Source of the DNA: Blastococcus sp. Marseille-P5729
GTDB taxonomy: Bacteria > Actinomycetota > Actinomycetes > Mycobacteriales > Antricoccaceae
Direction: 5' to 3'
Assembly (NCBI RefSeq): GCF_900292035.1
Contig: NZ_OMPO01000002.1
Span: forward strand, 620,001-684,000
Length of the DNA: 64,000 bases
The notes beneath the pieces were generated by a model that made no database searches, was not told where the DNA came from, and was given only the letters and a program-made list of their open reading frames with translations. Both the position numbers and the translations under genes were made by a program. How positions within the stretch are numbered: the first letter of the stretch is position 1; each line of letters begins with the position of its first letter. This document shows positions 32,009-40,136 of this stretch, piece after piece.

Positions 32009-32017
32009 TCCGGGTGC

Positions 32018-32231
32018 ACGCTCGTCGACGACCGCGTAGCGGTCGGAGACGCCGCAGGACGCTGGTTCCCGCACGATGCGCTGAACCGGCGCGCTGCGCT
32101 GGACGGCGAGTTGTGGTCACCGATACTCCCGTCCTGCGGCGTCTCTGCGCGCCTGCGGCGCCCATCGACGAACGTCGAGAGTCGACCGGCGCGTGCGGGG
32201 CTCATCGACGAACGTGTGAGGCGACCGGCGC
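32018..32231. repeat. Dispersed palindromic repeat, copy A
   Basis: ggagacgccgcaggacg at 32045-32061 is inverted at 32130-32145, enclosing a GC-rich centre, and the copy is flanked by tcgtcgacga-type palindromes and catcgacgaacg units. Copy B at 35801-36090 shares the same arms and order. It fills the space between the monooxygenase and TetR genes. Confidence 0.7.
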
Positions 32232-32330
32232 GGCGGCGTCCGGACAGACAGCCGCGGTGGGTCGCTTTCGCAACAAAATTGGGGAACGACGCCGGCTCGA
32301 TGAGTTCCGCGCGCCTTCTAGGCTGGGTCC

Positions 32331-32873
32331 ATGGGACGACGCGAGGAGCTCACCGACGCTGCGCTCGAGGTCGTCGCGGCCACGGGGTTGAAGGGCCTGT
32401 CGCACCGCGCCGTGGACACCGCCGCGGGCGCCCCTCCGGGGTCGACGTCCAACTACTACCGCACCCGGCAGGCGCTGGTGGACGGCGTCGTCGAGCGGAT
32501 CGAGCAGTTTGATCTGGAGGTCTGGGCCGGCTTCGGGCCGCCCCCGGGCTCGCTCGGGGAGTTCACCCGCTGGCTCGCGCGGTTCGCCGTCGCCATGACC
32601 GGCGAGCATGCTCGCATCTCCCGGGTGCGTCTGGCGCTGTTCCTCGACGACCCACAGCGCTTCAGCCCCGGCCATCACCGCTTTCTGGACGCCGTCGCCG
32701 GCGCGCTGGACGGCTTCGGGGTCCCCGACGCCCGCACGCGGGCCACCGCGGTCCTGGACTATCTCGACGGCGTGGTCCTGCACGTCACGACCGTCCGGCC
32801 GTCCCCACGCCCCCGCGCGGCCGCGGTGGCCCAGGCGCTCGATCTGCTGCTCACCACGGATGCCGACGCCTGA
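32331..32873 (+). CDS. TetR-family transcriptional regulator
   Basis: 180 residues. N-terminal HTH: RREELTDAALEVVAATGLKGLSHRAVDTAAGAPPGSTSNYYRTRQALVDGVVERI, typical TetR. The C-terminal ligand domain is less conserved and no ligand can be assigned. Divergent from the FAD monooxygenase across 349 bp that contain both a TACTAC/GTAGTA palindrome and a dispersed repeat. Its stop lies 4 bp from that of the convergent WYL gene. Confidence 0.92.
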   Translation: MGRREELTDAALEVVAATGLKGLSHRAVDTAAGAPPGSTSNYYRTRQALVDGVVERIEQFDLEVWAGFGPPPGSLGEFTRWLARFAVAMTGEHARISRVRLALFLDDPQRFSPGHHRFLDAVAGALDGFGVPDARTRATAVLDYLDGVVLHVTTVRPSPRPRAAAVAQALDLLLTTDADA

Positions 32874-32877
32874 GCAG

Positions 32878-33825
32878 CTAGCCGCAGCCGGCCATCCGCC
32901 GTCCGGTCTCGCGGACCAGCTCGCCGAGCTCGGGCGGGTGCAGCACCGCCACCTCGACGCCGGACTGCGCGATGAGCATGAGGGGCCAGTCGAGGGTGTC
33001 CGCGCCGATCCGCCAGATGCAGCCCGCGTCCCCGTCGGCCTCGACCTCACCCCACCCGGAGACCATCGGCTCGAGGCGCGCGGCCGGCATCGCGAAGCGC
33101 ACCGCGACCTCGTACTGCCGGGGGCGGTTGGCTCGCCCACGGCGCACCAGCTCCAGCGCCGATCCGCCCGGGATCTCCCGCGGCCGGAAACGGTCGCCGA
33201 GGACCCGGACATCAGACAGCCGGTCGACCCGGAAGGTGCGCCAGTCCTCGCGGGTCAGGTCGTAGCCGACGAGATACCACCGCTGCCCGTAGCTGACGAG
33301 CTGGTGCGGCTCCACCCGCCGCTCGGTCGCCTCACCCCCACCGGAGACATACCCGAAGCGAGCGAGGTCGTGATCGCGGCAGCAGGCGGCCAGAGTCGTC
33401 AGCGCGGCGGCGTCGAGTCGCGGGACGGTCCGCACCGGGTGCGGAACCGTCACCTCTTGAAGCGCATCCATGCGCCTGCGCAAGGCGGGCGGCAGCGTGG
33501 CGACGATCTTGGTCAGCGCCCGCACCGCCGCTCCCCCGCCACCATCGACCGCACTCGCGGCCGATGAGCCCAGCCCGACGGCGATCGCCACGGCCTCCTC
33601 GTCGTCGACCAGCAGCGGCGGGAGGGTCTTGCCCGCGCGCAGCTGGTAGCCGCCGGCCGTACCCCGCGACGCACCCACGTCGTAACCCAGCCCGCGCAGC
33701 CGCTCGACGTCGCGCCGAAGGGTGCGCTCACTCACCCCGAGACGGCCGGCCAGCTCGGGGCCGGTCCAGTAGCGATGGGCCTGCAACAGCGACAGCAGTC
33801 GCAGCATTCGGGTGCTGGTGCTCAT
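32878..33825 (-). CDS. WYL-domain HTH regulator (YafY-like)
   Basis: 315 residues. N-terminal HTH_11: STRMLRLLSLLQAHRYWTGPELAGRLGVSERTLRRDVERLRGLGY, then a WYL domain containing RRVEPHQLVSYGQRWYLVGYDLTREDWRTFRVDRL (W-Y-L region near 205-240), then a WCX C-terminal extension. WYL domains bind nucleic acid or nucleotide ligands. Start ATG 33825 (MSTSTRM). Divergent from the ABC-2 exporter, with two GGTCA-N5-TGACC palindromes between them, so it probably controls the exporter and itself. Confidence 0.92.
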   Translation of the reverse strand: MSTSTRMLRLLSLLQAHRYWTGPELAGRLGVSERTLRRDVERLRGLGYDVGASRGTAGGYQLRAGKTLPPLLVDDEEAVAIAVGLGSSAASAVDGGGGAAVRALTKIVATLPPALRRRMDALQEVTVPHPVRTVPRLDAAALTTLAACCRDHDLARFGYVSGGGEATERRVEPHQLVSYGQRWYLVGYDLTREDWRTFRVDRLSDVRVLGDRFRPREIPGGSALELVRRGRANRPRQYEVAVRFAMPAARLEPMVSGWGEVEADGDAGCIWRIGADTLDWPLMLIAQSGVEVAVLHPPELGELVRETGRRMAGCG

Positions 33826-33849
33826 GCCTGCCACGGTAGTCGGCACAGC

Positions 33850-33864
33850 GGTCAGATTCTGACC
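33850..33864. promoter_or_regulatory. Operator-like palindrome GGTCAGATTCTGACC
   Basis: A perfect 6-bp inverted repeat with a 3-nt centre, between the divergent WYL regulator and ABC exporter genes, 25 bp from the WYL start. Confidence 0.55.
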
Positions 33865-33890
33865 TATATTGGACGACGGGGAATAGTTGC

Positions 33891-33905
33891 GGTCATGATC
33901 TGACC
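33891..33905. promoter_or_regulatory. Second operator-like palindrome GGTCATGATCTGACC
   Basis: GGTCA-N5-TGACC, centred 41 bp from the first site and 25 bp from the exporter start. The two sites sit symmetrically, one near each gene. Confidence 0.55.
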
Positions 33906-33929
33906 TAACTGATTCCTAGCGTCGATTCC

Positions 33930-34946
33930 ATGACGACCATACCCGCGATCGAGACAGTCGATCTCACCAAGACCTTCCACCGAGGCGGCCAGCGAACTGT
34001 CGCCGTCGACCGGCTCAACCTCACGATCAAGCCCGGCGCGCTGGTGGCCTTCCTCGGGCCGAACGGCGCCGGCAAGTCAACCACCCTCCGCATGCTCACC
34101 ACCCTCCTGACCCCGACCTCAGGCCGGGCGCTGCTGCACGGCCTCGACGTGGCGCGGGATCCCGCCGGGGCACGTCGCCGGTTCGGCTTCGTCGGCCAGG
34201 GCAACGGCGCCGGAAGCCTGCAGCACGGGCGCGACGAGGTGATCGGTCAGGCGATGGCGCACGGCGCCAGTCGCCGGGCCGCGACCCTCCGGGCCGACGA
34301 GGTCATCGAGGCACTGGACCTTGGCGAGCTCGCCCGCCGACCGGTGCAGCAGCTCAGCGGCGGGCAGCGCCGCCGCTTCGACATCGCAATCGGGTTGGTG
34401 CATCGCCCGGAGCTGCTCTTTCTGGACGAGCCCTCGACCGGCCTGGACCCGCAAAGCCGTGCGCACCTGCAGGAGCTGATCCGGGATCTGCACCGACAGA
34501 CCGGCTCCACGATCGTCCTGACGACGCACTACCTCGAGGAGGCAGACGCGCTGAGCGAGCGAGTCGTGGTCATCGACCACGGCAGGATCATCGCCGACGC
34601 CTCGTCCCGCGAGCTCAAGACCGCGCTCGGGGACCTCGTGCAGGTCCACCTCAGCAGCCCGCAGGCCGCGTCGTACGCCGCCTCGACCCTGACGCGCAAC
34701 GGCACCGCGGCGGACTGTGATGGGCACACGATCCGCGTGCGCACCAACGACGGGCCCCGCGCCGCGCTCGCGATGCTCGACCGGCTCCGCGACAGCGGAC
34801 ATCCCGTCACCGGACTCGAGGTCGCCCGACCCAGCCTCGACGACGTGTTCCTCGACCTCACCGGCCGCGCCCTGCGCGACGCCGGGCCCGTACCCGACGA
34901 GACCGAGACCCAGCCCCGCCCCACACCGCAGGAGGTATCAGCATGA
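33930..34946 (+). CDS. ABC-2 exporter ATPase (DrrA-like)
   Basis: 338 residues. Walker A GPNGAGKSTT near 48, signature LSGGQRRRFDIAIGL, Walker B LLFLDEPSTGLDP and H-loop VLTTHYLEEAD are all present. The C-terminal extension with VTGLEVARPSLDDVFLDLTGRALRD is typical of daunorubicin-resistance-type (DrrA) ATPases. ATG at 33930 without a strong ribosome site. Its stop overlaps the permease start by 4 nt. It likely drives export of a hydrophobic compound or antibiotic. Confidence 0.93.
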   Translation: MTTIPAIETVDLTKTFHRGGQRTVAVDRLNLTIKPGALVAFLGPNGAGKSTTLRMLTTLLTPTSGRALLHGLDVARDPAGARRRFGFVGQGNGAGSLQHGRDEVIGQAMAHGASRRAATLRADEVIEALDLGELARRPVQQLSGGQRRRFDIAIGLVHRPELLFLDEPSTGLDPQSRAHLQELIRDLHRQTGSTIVLTTHYLEEADALSERVVVIDHGRIIADASSRELKTALGDLVQVHLSSPQAASYAASTLTRNGTAADCDGHTIRVRTNDGPRAALAMLDRLRDSGHPVTGLEVARPSLDDVFLDLTGRALRDAGPVPDETETQPRPTPQEVSA

Positions 34947-35695
34947 GCATCGCATCCGTCGTCCGCCACACCGGGATCGTCCTCGAGCGAGAAGCCCGTC
35001 CGCTGCTTCGCTCGCCGTTCCAGATCCTCATCTCTCTCGTACAGCCACTCGTGTTCCTCGCGATGTTCGCCCCCTTGCTGCCCGGGGACGATCTGGGCGC
35101 GACCCTGCAGTGGTTTGTCCCGGGCATGGTCGCGATGGCTTGTCTCACCGCGTCGTCCATGACCGGGTCGAACTTGATGCTGGAGATGCAGACCGGCTCG
35201 CACGAGCGGCTGCTGGTCTCGCCGTTGTCTCGCAGCGGTCTGCTGCTCGGCCGCGCGCTGAAGGAGGCGCTGCCGGTCGCCGCCCAGACGCTGGTGCTGG
35301 TGCTCGTGGCGTGGCCCTTCGGGTTCACCCCGCACGCCCTGGGGATCGCCGTCGCGATTGTGTTGCTGGCCCTCTTCAGCGTCGGCGTCGGCGCGCTGTC
35401 GTTCGCGCTCGGACTGGCCAGCAAGGACCAGGACTGGATGTTCTGGACCGTGCAGCAGACCCTGCTGTTCCCGGTGCTGCTGTCGGCCGGCGTCCTGCTC
35501 CCGCTGGACGACGCACCCGGATGGTTGCGGTGGCTGTCGCAGGTGAACCCACTGACGCATGTCGTGGACGCGACCCGCGAGCTGTTCGACGGACATGTCC
35601 TCACCGGCTCCGTGGGCGTCGGCTTCATCGCGGCGCTGGTCCTGCTGGCAGTCGGCCTGCTGGTGGGCATCCGCAAGATGCAGCGCGCACACTGA
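34943..35695 (+). CDS. ABC-2 exporter permease (DrrB-like)
   Basis: 250 residues, six membrane segments. SPFQILISLVQPLVFLAMFAPLL, the ABC-2 core GMVAMACLTASSMTGSNLMLEMQTGSHERLLVSPLSRSGLLLGR, and NPLTHVVDATRELFDG near the end are typical of DrrB-type permeases. Start overlaps the ATPase stop (ATGA). Followed by a strong terminator. Confidence 0.93.
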   Translation: MSIASVVRHTGIVLEREARPLLRSPFQILISLVQPLVFLAMFAPLLPGDDLGATLQWFVPGMVAMACLTASSMTGSNLMLEMQTGSHERLLVSPLSRSGLLLGRALKEALPVAAQTLVLVLVAWPFGFTPHALGIAVAIVLLALFSVGVGALSFALGLASKDQDWMFWTVQQTLLFPVLLSAGVLLPLDDAPGWLRWLSQVNPLTHVVDATRELFDGHVLTGSVGVGFIAALVLLAVGLLVGIRKMQRAH

Positions 35696-35707
35696 GCGGC
35701 CGGTCTC

Positions 35708-35745
35708 GCGAGGCGGCGTCGACGAGCAGGTCGACGCCGCCTCGC
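35708..35745 (+). terminator. 16-bp perfect stem-loop after the ABC-2 operon
   Basis: gcgaggcggcgtcgac / gtcgacgccgcctcgc with a 6-nt loop, 12 nt after the permease stop. No T-run. Confidence 0.75.
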
Positions 35746-35800
35746 CACGCAGCGTGTTGCGTAAGCCGTTCGCGGACGAACGCTCGTCGACGAGGAAGCA

Positions 35801-36090
35801 CACGCTCGTCGACGACCGCGAAGCGGGCGGAGACGCCGCAGGACGCCCGCTCCCGCACCACGTGATGAACCCGCGCGCTAGGAAGGAGAATCCAGGGTCG
35901 CCAATACTCCCGTCCTGCGTCGTCTCTGCGCGCCTGCGGCGCTCATCGACGACCGTGCGAACCGACCGCCGCGCCCCGCCGGGCCGCTCATCGACGACCG
36001 TGCGAACCGACCGCCGCGCCGGCGTCATCGACGAGCGAGTGAATCGGCGCTCATCGACGAGCGTATGAATCGACCCCCGCGCCGCGCGCC
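35801..36090. repeat. Dispersed palindromic repeat, copy B
   Basis: Same architecture as copy A: cacgctcgtcgacgaccgcg, then ggagacgccgcaggacg at 35829-35845, inverted with one mismatch at 35911-35926, then a run of tcatcgacga units at 35943, 35988, 36025 and 36051. The first two units are followed by the same ccgtgcgaaccgaccgccg stretch, so this end of the element is tandemly amplified. No gene is supported in 35696-36104. Confidence 0.7.
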
Positions 36091-36104
36091 GTGGTCGGTC
36101 CCGG

Positions 36105-37262
36105 CTACGCCAGCGAGGCGTACACCGCCTGCTCGAACTCCTGGTACAGCGCGAACGCCCCGGTCGAGACGAACGGCAGGGTCTGCGAGTAGATTGCGGC
36201 GGTGATCCCCGACGTACGGTCGATCCAGAAGTGCGTGTTGCACAGGCCGGCCCAGGCGCCCGTACCGGCCTTGCGCATGCCGGGGAGGTCGGCAGTGTTC
36301 AGCAACAGCCCGTAGCCCCACTTCCAGCCGGGGCCCGCGACGAAGTCCTCGGTGAAGCCACGGTCCGCGCTGGGGATGGCCTCGGGGAAGTCCAGCTCGC
36401 CGATCTGGTTGGTGAAGGCGGCATCGACCGTCTCCTGCTGGAGGATCCGCGCGCCGTTCAGCTCGCCGCCGCGCAGCAGGGCCCGCTGGAACTTGATGTA
36501 GTCATTGGGTGTGCTGTAAAGCCCGTGCCCGCCGGGGATCAGCTGCGGATCCGACGCGTAGTCCACCCCCGAGTCCGCCCAGCTGCCGTCCTGGCCCACG
36601 ACCTGCACCGGGGTCAGCCGCGGGCGCTGGCTGTCGGTGACGGCGTACGTCGTGTCGCTCATACCCAATGGCTGCAGGACGCCCTCGGCGACCAGCTCGT
36701 CGAGGCGCCGTCCGGCTGCCGCGGCGGTGACCGCGCCGAGGACGTCGGTGTTGATGCCGTACTCGTAGCGCTCGCCGGGGTCGAACATCAACGGCGCGTC
36801 GAGCATCTCCTCCGTGCCGCACAGGATGCCGGGGTAACCGGTGACCTGCTCCCACTTGTGCAAGGCCTGGTTGAAGAACATGTAGGCGTGGCCCGCCGTG
36901 TGGGTGACCAGCTGCCGCACGGTGGCCTGCGTCCTCGGCGCACGGTACTGCGGGATGTCGTTCTCGAAGCCGGTGAGCACCTGCCGGTTCGCGAAGTCCG
37001 GGAGATACTCCGCGACCGGCGCATCCAGCGAGAGGGATCCTTGCTCGACCTGCTGTAGAGCCGCGGTCGTCGTGATCATCTTCGTCATCGACATGATTCG
37101 ATAGACGGTGTCGCAGTCGGCCGGGGAGTCGTCGTCCGGTCCAAGCGTTCCGGCGGAACCTTGGTAGCGGACACCGTCCGCGTCGGCGACGATCGCCGCG
37201 ACGTTGGGGACCGCCCCGTTCTCGACCGCCGAGGCGAGTACGTCGTCGATTTGCTTGCTCAT
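36105..37262 (-). CDS. Serine beta-lactamase-fold hydrolase/esterase
   Basis: 385 residues. The class C/EstB-like motif SMTK (S-x-x-K, near residue 58) carries the nucleophile and base; YGIN near 167 is the Y-x-N element. RQLVTHTAGHAY and GGHGLYSTPNDYIKFQRALL are typical of family XII esterases and D-aminopeptidase-like enzymes. No signal peptide, so a cytoplasmic esterase is likelier than a secreted beta-lactamase. ATG at 37262. Confidence 0.88.
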   Translation of the reverse strand: MSKQIDDVLASAVENGAVPNVAAIVADADGVRYQGSAGTLGPDDDSPADCDTVYRIMSMTKMITTTAALQQVEQGSLSLDAPVAEYLPDFANRQVLTGFENDIPQYRAPRTQATVRQLVTHTAGHAYMFFNQALHKWEQVTGYPGILCGTEEMLDAPLMFDPGERYEYGINTDVLGAVTAAAAGRRLDELVAEGVLQPLGMSDTTYAVTDSQRPRLTPVQVVGQDGSWADSGVDYASDPQLIPGGHGLYSTPNDYIKFQRALLRGGELNGARILQQETVDAAFTNQIGELDFPEAIPSADRGFTEDFVAGPGWKWGYGLLLNTADLPGMRKAGTGAWAGLCNTHFWIDRTSGITAAIYSQTLPFVSTGAFALYQEFEQAVYASLA

Positions 37263-37461
37263 GAGTCCTCCACGGCCGGTGCACTGCTGTGCGTCAGGGA
37301 ACATCCGGAGTATGTCAGCCGCCCTCTGCGCCTGGCAATCGACGCCGCTCGCCGGCAGCGAGCACCTAGCCCGTCGCATCGCCATGGGCTGATTCGAGCA
37401 CGGCGTGCGACAGATGCTCGCATTAGGATCGATGCATCCGACCCAGGAGAGAGGTGGCAGC

Positions 37462-38544
37462 ATGCCGCAGACCGTCAAGGGAGTCGTTGCGCGCGCCAAG
37501 GGCGAGCCGATCACCATCGAGAAGGTAGTCGTCCCCGATCCCGGTCCGGGCGAGGCGGTGGTCAAGATCCAAGCCTGCGGCGTGTGCCATACCGACCTGC
37601 ACTACCGGGAGGGTGGCATCAACGACGAGTTCCCCTTCCTGCTGGGGCACGAAGCGGCGGGCGTGGTCGAGGCGGTCGGTGACGGCGTTACCGAGGTCGC
37701 GCCCGGCGACTTCGTCGTCCTGAACTGGCGCGCGGTGTGCGGGCAGTGTCGCGCCTGCCGTCGCGGCGACCTGAAGTACTGCTTCAACACCCACAACGCC
37801 ACCCAGAAGATGACCCTCGAGGATGGCACCGAGCTCTCCCCCGCCCTTGGCATCGGCGCGTTCATCGAGAAGACACTCGTCGCTGCCGGGCAGTGCACCA
37901 AGGTCGACGAGGCCGACCCGGCGGTCGTCGGCCTGCTGGGCTGCGGCGTGATGGCCGGGGTCGGTGCTGCCCTGAACACCGGGGGCGTGACCCGCGGGCA
38001 GTCGGTGGCGGTCATCGGCTGCGGCGGCGTCGGCGCGGCGGCGATCGCCGGCGCGCGGCTGGCGAACGCCGCGAAGATCATCGCGATCGACATCGACGAC
38101 AAGAAGCTCGAGTGGGCGACCGAGCTCGGCGCCACGCACACCATCAACTCGAAGCAGAAGGACGCCGTCGAGGGGATGCGGGAACTCACCGACGGCAACG
38201 GCCCGGACGTCGTCATCGACGCGGTCGGCCGGCCCGAGACCTTCTCGCAGGCCTTCTATGGCCGCGACCTCGCCGGCACCGCCGTCCTGGTCGGCGTCCC
38301 GACACCCGAGATGAAGTGGGAGATTCCGCTGATCGACCTGTTCGGACGCGGTGGCGCGCTGAAGTCGTCGTGGTACGGCGACTGCTTGCCCTCCAGGGAC
38401 TTCCCGATGCTCGTGGACCTCTACAAGCAGGGCATCTTCCCGCTGGAGAAGTTCGTGAGCGAGCGGATCGGCCTGCAGGACGTCGAGGCTGCGTTCGAGA
38501 AGATGCACCACGGCGAGGTGCTGCGATCGGTGGTGGAGCTCTGA
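37462..38544 (+). CDS. mscR: S-(hydroxymethyl)mycothiol dehydrogenase
   Basis: 360 residues, zinc-dependent medium-chain dehydrogenase. [29 protein letters not shown] holds the catalytic zinc ligands, [15 protein letters not shown] the structural zinc site, and [31 protein letters not shown] the NAD site. The sequence matches the mycothiol-dependent formaldehyde dehydrogenase/nitrosomycothiol reductase group (M. tuberculosis Rv2259). It oxidises the formaldehyde-mycothiol adduct. ATG at 37462 with gaggtgg upstream; the stop overlaps the partner start as TGATG. Confidence 0.93.
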   Translation: MPQTVKGVVARAKGEPITIEKVVVPDPGPGEAVVKIQACGVCHTDLHYREGGINDEFPFLLGHEAAGVVEAVGDGVTEVAPGDFVVLNWRAVCGQCRACRRGDLKYCFNTHNATQKMTLEDGTELSPALGIGAFIEKTLVAAGQCTKVDEADPAVVGLLGCGVMAGVGAALNTGGVTRGQSVAVIGCGGVGAAAIAGARLANAAKIIAIDIDDKKLEWATELGATHTINSKQKDAVEGMRELTDGNGPDVVIDAVGRPETFSQAFYGRDLAGTAVLVGVPTPEMKWEIPLIDLFGRGGALKSSWYGDCLPSRDFPMLVDLYKQGIFPLEKFVSERIGLQDVEAAFEKMHHGEVLRSVVEL

Positions 38545-39167
38545 TGACCGCACGCGTAGAGCACCTGGTCACCTCAGGCACCTTCAGCCTCGACGGCGGC
38601 ACCTGGGATGTCGACAACAACGTCTGGATCATCGGTGACGACGAGTCGGTGATCATCCTGGACGCGCCGCACGACGCCGAGGCGATCATGAGGCAGGTAG
38701 GCGAGCGCAAGGTCGTCGCGATCGTGTGCACCCACGCCCACGATGACCACGTCGCCCAGGCGCCGCGGCTGCGGGAGCTCTCCGGCGCGCCGATCCTGCT
38801 GCACCCTGCCGACCGGGAGCTGTGGGCGCTTACTCACCCCGACGTCCAGCCCGACTCGGACCTCGAGGACGGCGAGGTCATCACGATCGCGGGCACCGAC
38901 CTACAGGTGATGCACACACCCGGCCATGCACCCGGTGCGGTGTGCCTGTACGCCCCCGATCTCGGCTGCGTGTTCACCGGCGACACGCTGTTCAACGGCG
39001 GGCCAGGCGCGACCGGGCGCTCGTTCAGCGACTATCCGACGATCGTCGATTCGATCCGCACCCGGTTGTTCACCCTCCCGCCTGACACCGTCGTCCACAC
39101 CGGTCACGGCGACGACACCACGATCGAGGCCGAGCTCGGCAACGTACCCGACGACAAGCCCGCGTAA
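38544..39167 (+). CDS. MBL-fold hydrolase, partner of mscR
   Basis: 207 residues. Metallo-beta-lactamase fold with THAHDDH (metal site), HTPGHAPGAVCLY, FTGDTLFNGG and HTGHGDDTTI, as in glyoxalase II-like thioesterases. It is coupled to mscR by a one-base stop-start overlap, the same pairing as Rv2259-Rv2260, so it probably hydrolyses the formyl-mycothiol product to formate and mycothiol. The substrate is inferred from context. Confidence 0.9.
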   Translation: MTARVEHLVTSGTFSLDGGTWDVDNNVWIIGDDESVIILDAPHDAEAIMRQVGERKVVAIVCTHAHDDHVAQAPRLRELSGAPILLHPADRELWALTHPDVQPDSDLEDGEVITIAGTDLQVMHTPGHAPGAVCLYAPDLGCVFTGDTLFNGGPGATGRSFSDYPTIVDSIRTRLFTLPPDTVVHTGHGDDTTIEAELGNVPDDKPA

Positions 39168-39188
39168 CCAAGTGCTCTGCGGGACAGT

Positions 39189-39229
39189 TTGACAGCATGG
39201 CATCATCCTGCATGATGCTATGCTGTCAA
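39189..39229 (+). promoter_or_regulatory. 41-bp palindromic operator of the toxin-antitoxin operon
   Basis: ttgacagcatggcatcat and atgatgctatgctgtcaa form 18-bp arms with one unpaired position, around a cctgc centre. The palindrome includes a consensus -35 TTGACA at its left edge and ends two bases before the antitoxin ATG, so the mRNA has almost no leader. Binding of the VapB-VapC complex here would block transcription. Confidence 0.75.
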
Positions 39230-39231
39230 CT

Positions 39232-39486
39232 ATGCGCACGACGGTTACCCTCGACGCCGATACGGAGTCCCTCGTACGACGGCTGATGCGCGAGCGTCGC
39301 GTGTCCTTCAAGCAGGCACTCAACGACGCGATCCGCGCCGGCGCGCCCGGGGGCACCCGGCCGGCCTCCTTCACCACAGAGGTCCGAAGCATGGGGACGC
39401 CCACCGTCCCGCTCGACAAGGCGCTGCAGCTCGCCGGCGAGCTCGAGGACGAGGAGCTCGTGCGCCGAATGCGAACCGGCAAGTGA
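39232..39486 (+). CDS. vapB: VapB-type antitoxin
   Basis: 84 residues from the ATG at 39232. MRTTVTLDADTESLVRRLMRERRVSFKQALNDAIRAG is a ribbon-helix-helix DNA-binding domain; the acidic C-terminal ELEDEELVRRM would wrap the toxin. No ribosome site precedes the ATG, and the alternative ATG at 39220 lies inside the operator. Overlaps the toxin gene by 4 nt (GTGA). Confidence 0.88.
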   Translation: MRTTVTLDADTESLVRRLMRERRVSFKQALNDAIRAGAPGGTRPASFTTEVRSMGTPTVPLDKALQLAGELEDEELVRRMRTGK

Positions 39487-39920
39487 AGGTCGTCGACGCC
39501 AACGTGCTGCTGTATGCGGTGAATACCGACAGCGCCCATCACGATCCCTCCCGTCGTTGGATCGATGCGTCATTGAGCGGGGCGGACACGGTAGGTTTCA
39601 CCTGGCTCGCACTGACCGCATTCATCCGGCTCTCGACAAAGGTCGGGCTCTTCCCCGCTCCGCTCAGCGTTGGCGAGGCGACCAGCCAGACACGCGCCTG
39701 GCTCGAGGCGCCGGGAGCGCGGCTACTCGAGCCGGCCAACCAGCATCACGACGTCCTCGAGCGGCTGCTCGCCAGCGTCGGCGCGGGCGGGAACCTGGTC
39801 AACGACGCTCATCTTGCAGCCATCGCGATCGAGCACCGCGCGGCGATCGTGTCGTACGACGGGGACTTCGGCCGGTTCGACGGCGTCCGTTGCCACCGCC
39901 CTGACGACCTGCTCGCCTAG
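39483..39920 (+). CDS. vapC: VapC-type PIN-domain toxin
   Basis: 145 residues. PIN ribonuclease fold: VDANVLLYAVN with Asp5, NLVNDAHLAAIAIEHRAAIVSYDGDFGRFDGVR with the later acidic residues. The usual mid-domain glutamate is not obvious in WLALTAFIRL, as in several VapC subgroups. Likely cuts tRNA or rRNA when the antitoxin is degraded. GTG start overlapping vapB. A terminator follows downstream. Confidence 0.9.
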   Translation: MKVVDANVLLYAVNTDSAHHDPSRRWIDASLSGADTVGFTWLALTAFIRLSTKVGLFPAPLSVGEATSQTRAWLEAPGARLLEPANQHHDVLERLLASVGAGGNLVNDAHLAAIAIEHRAAIVSYDGDFGRFDGVRCHRPDDLLA

Positions 39921-40070
39921 CCCCTAGTTCTCTGGACACGGCTGAGATCATCGGCGGCAGAGTGCCCCCGGCCGAGAGGCTCCCTGCGGGGGATCACCCA
40001 CTTGATGCGGAGCGATGACCGGTCCACGGCCCGCTTGCTCGGTTGATCAAGCATTCTGTGGGGCGGTGGA

Positions 40071-40096
40071 GCACGCTATCGGGCCCCGTAGCGTGC
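40071..40096. terminator. Stem-loop between vapC and the LLM gene
   Basis: gcacgcta..cgg / ccg.tagcgtgc with one mismatch, between convergent genes, so it may act both ways. Confidence 0.55.
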
Positions 40097-40136
40097 CCGA
40101 CTGCCCCGCAGGTCGGGAGCAGGCTGGGCCACCTCG

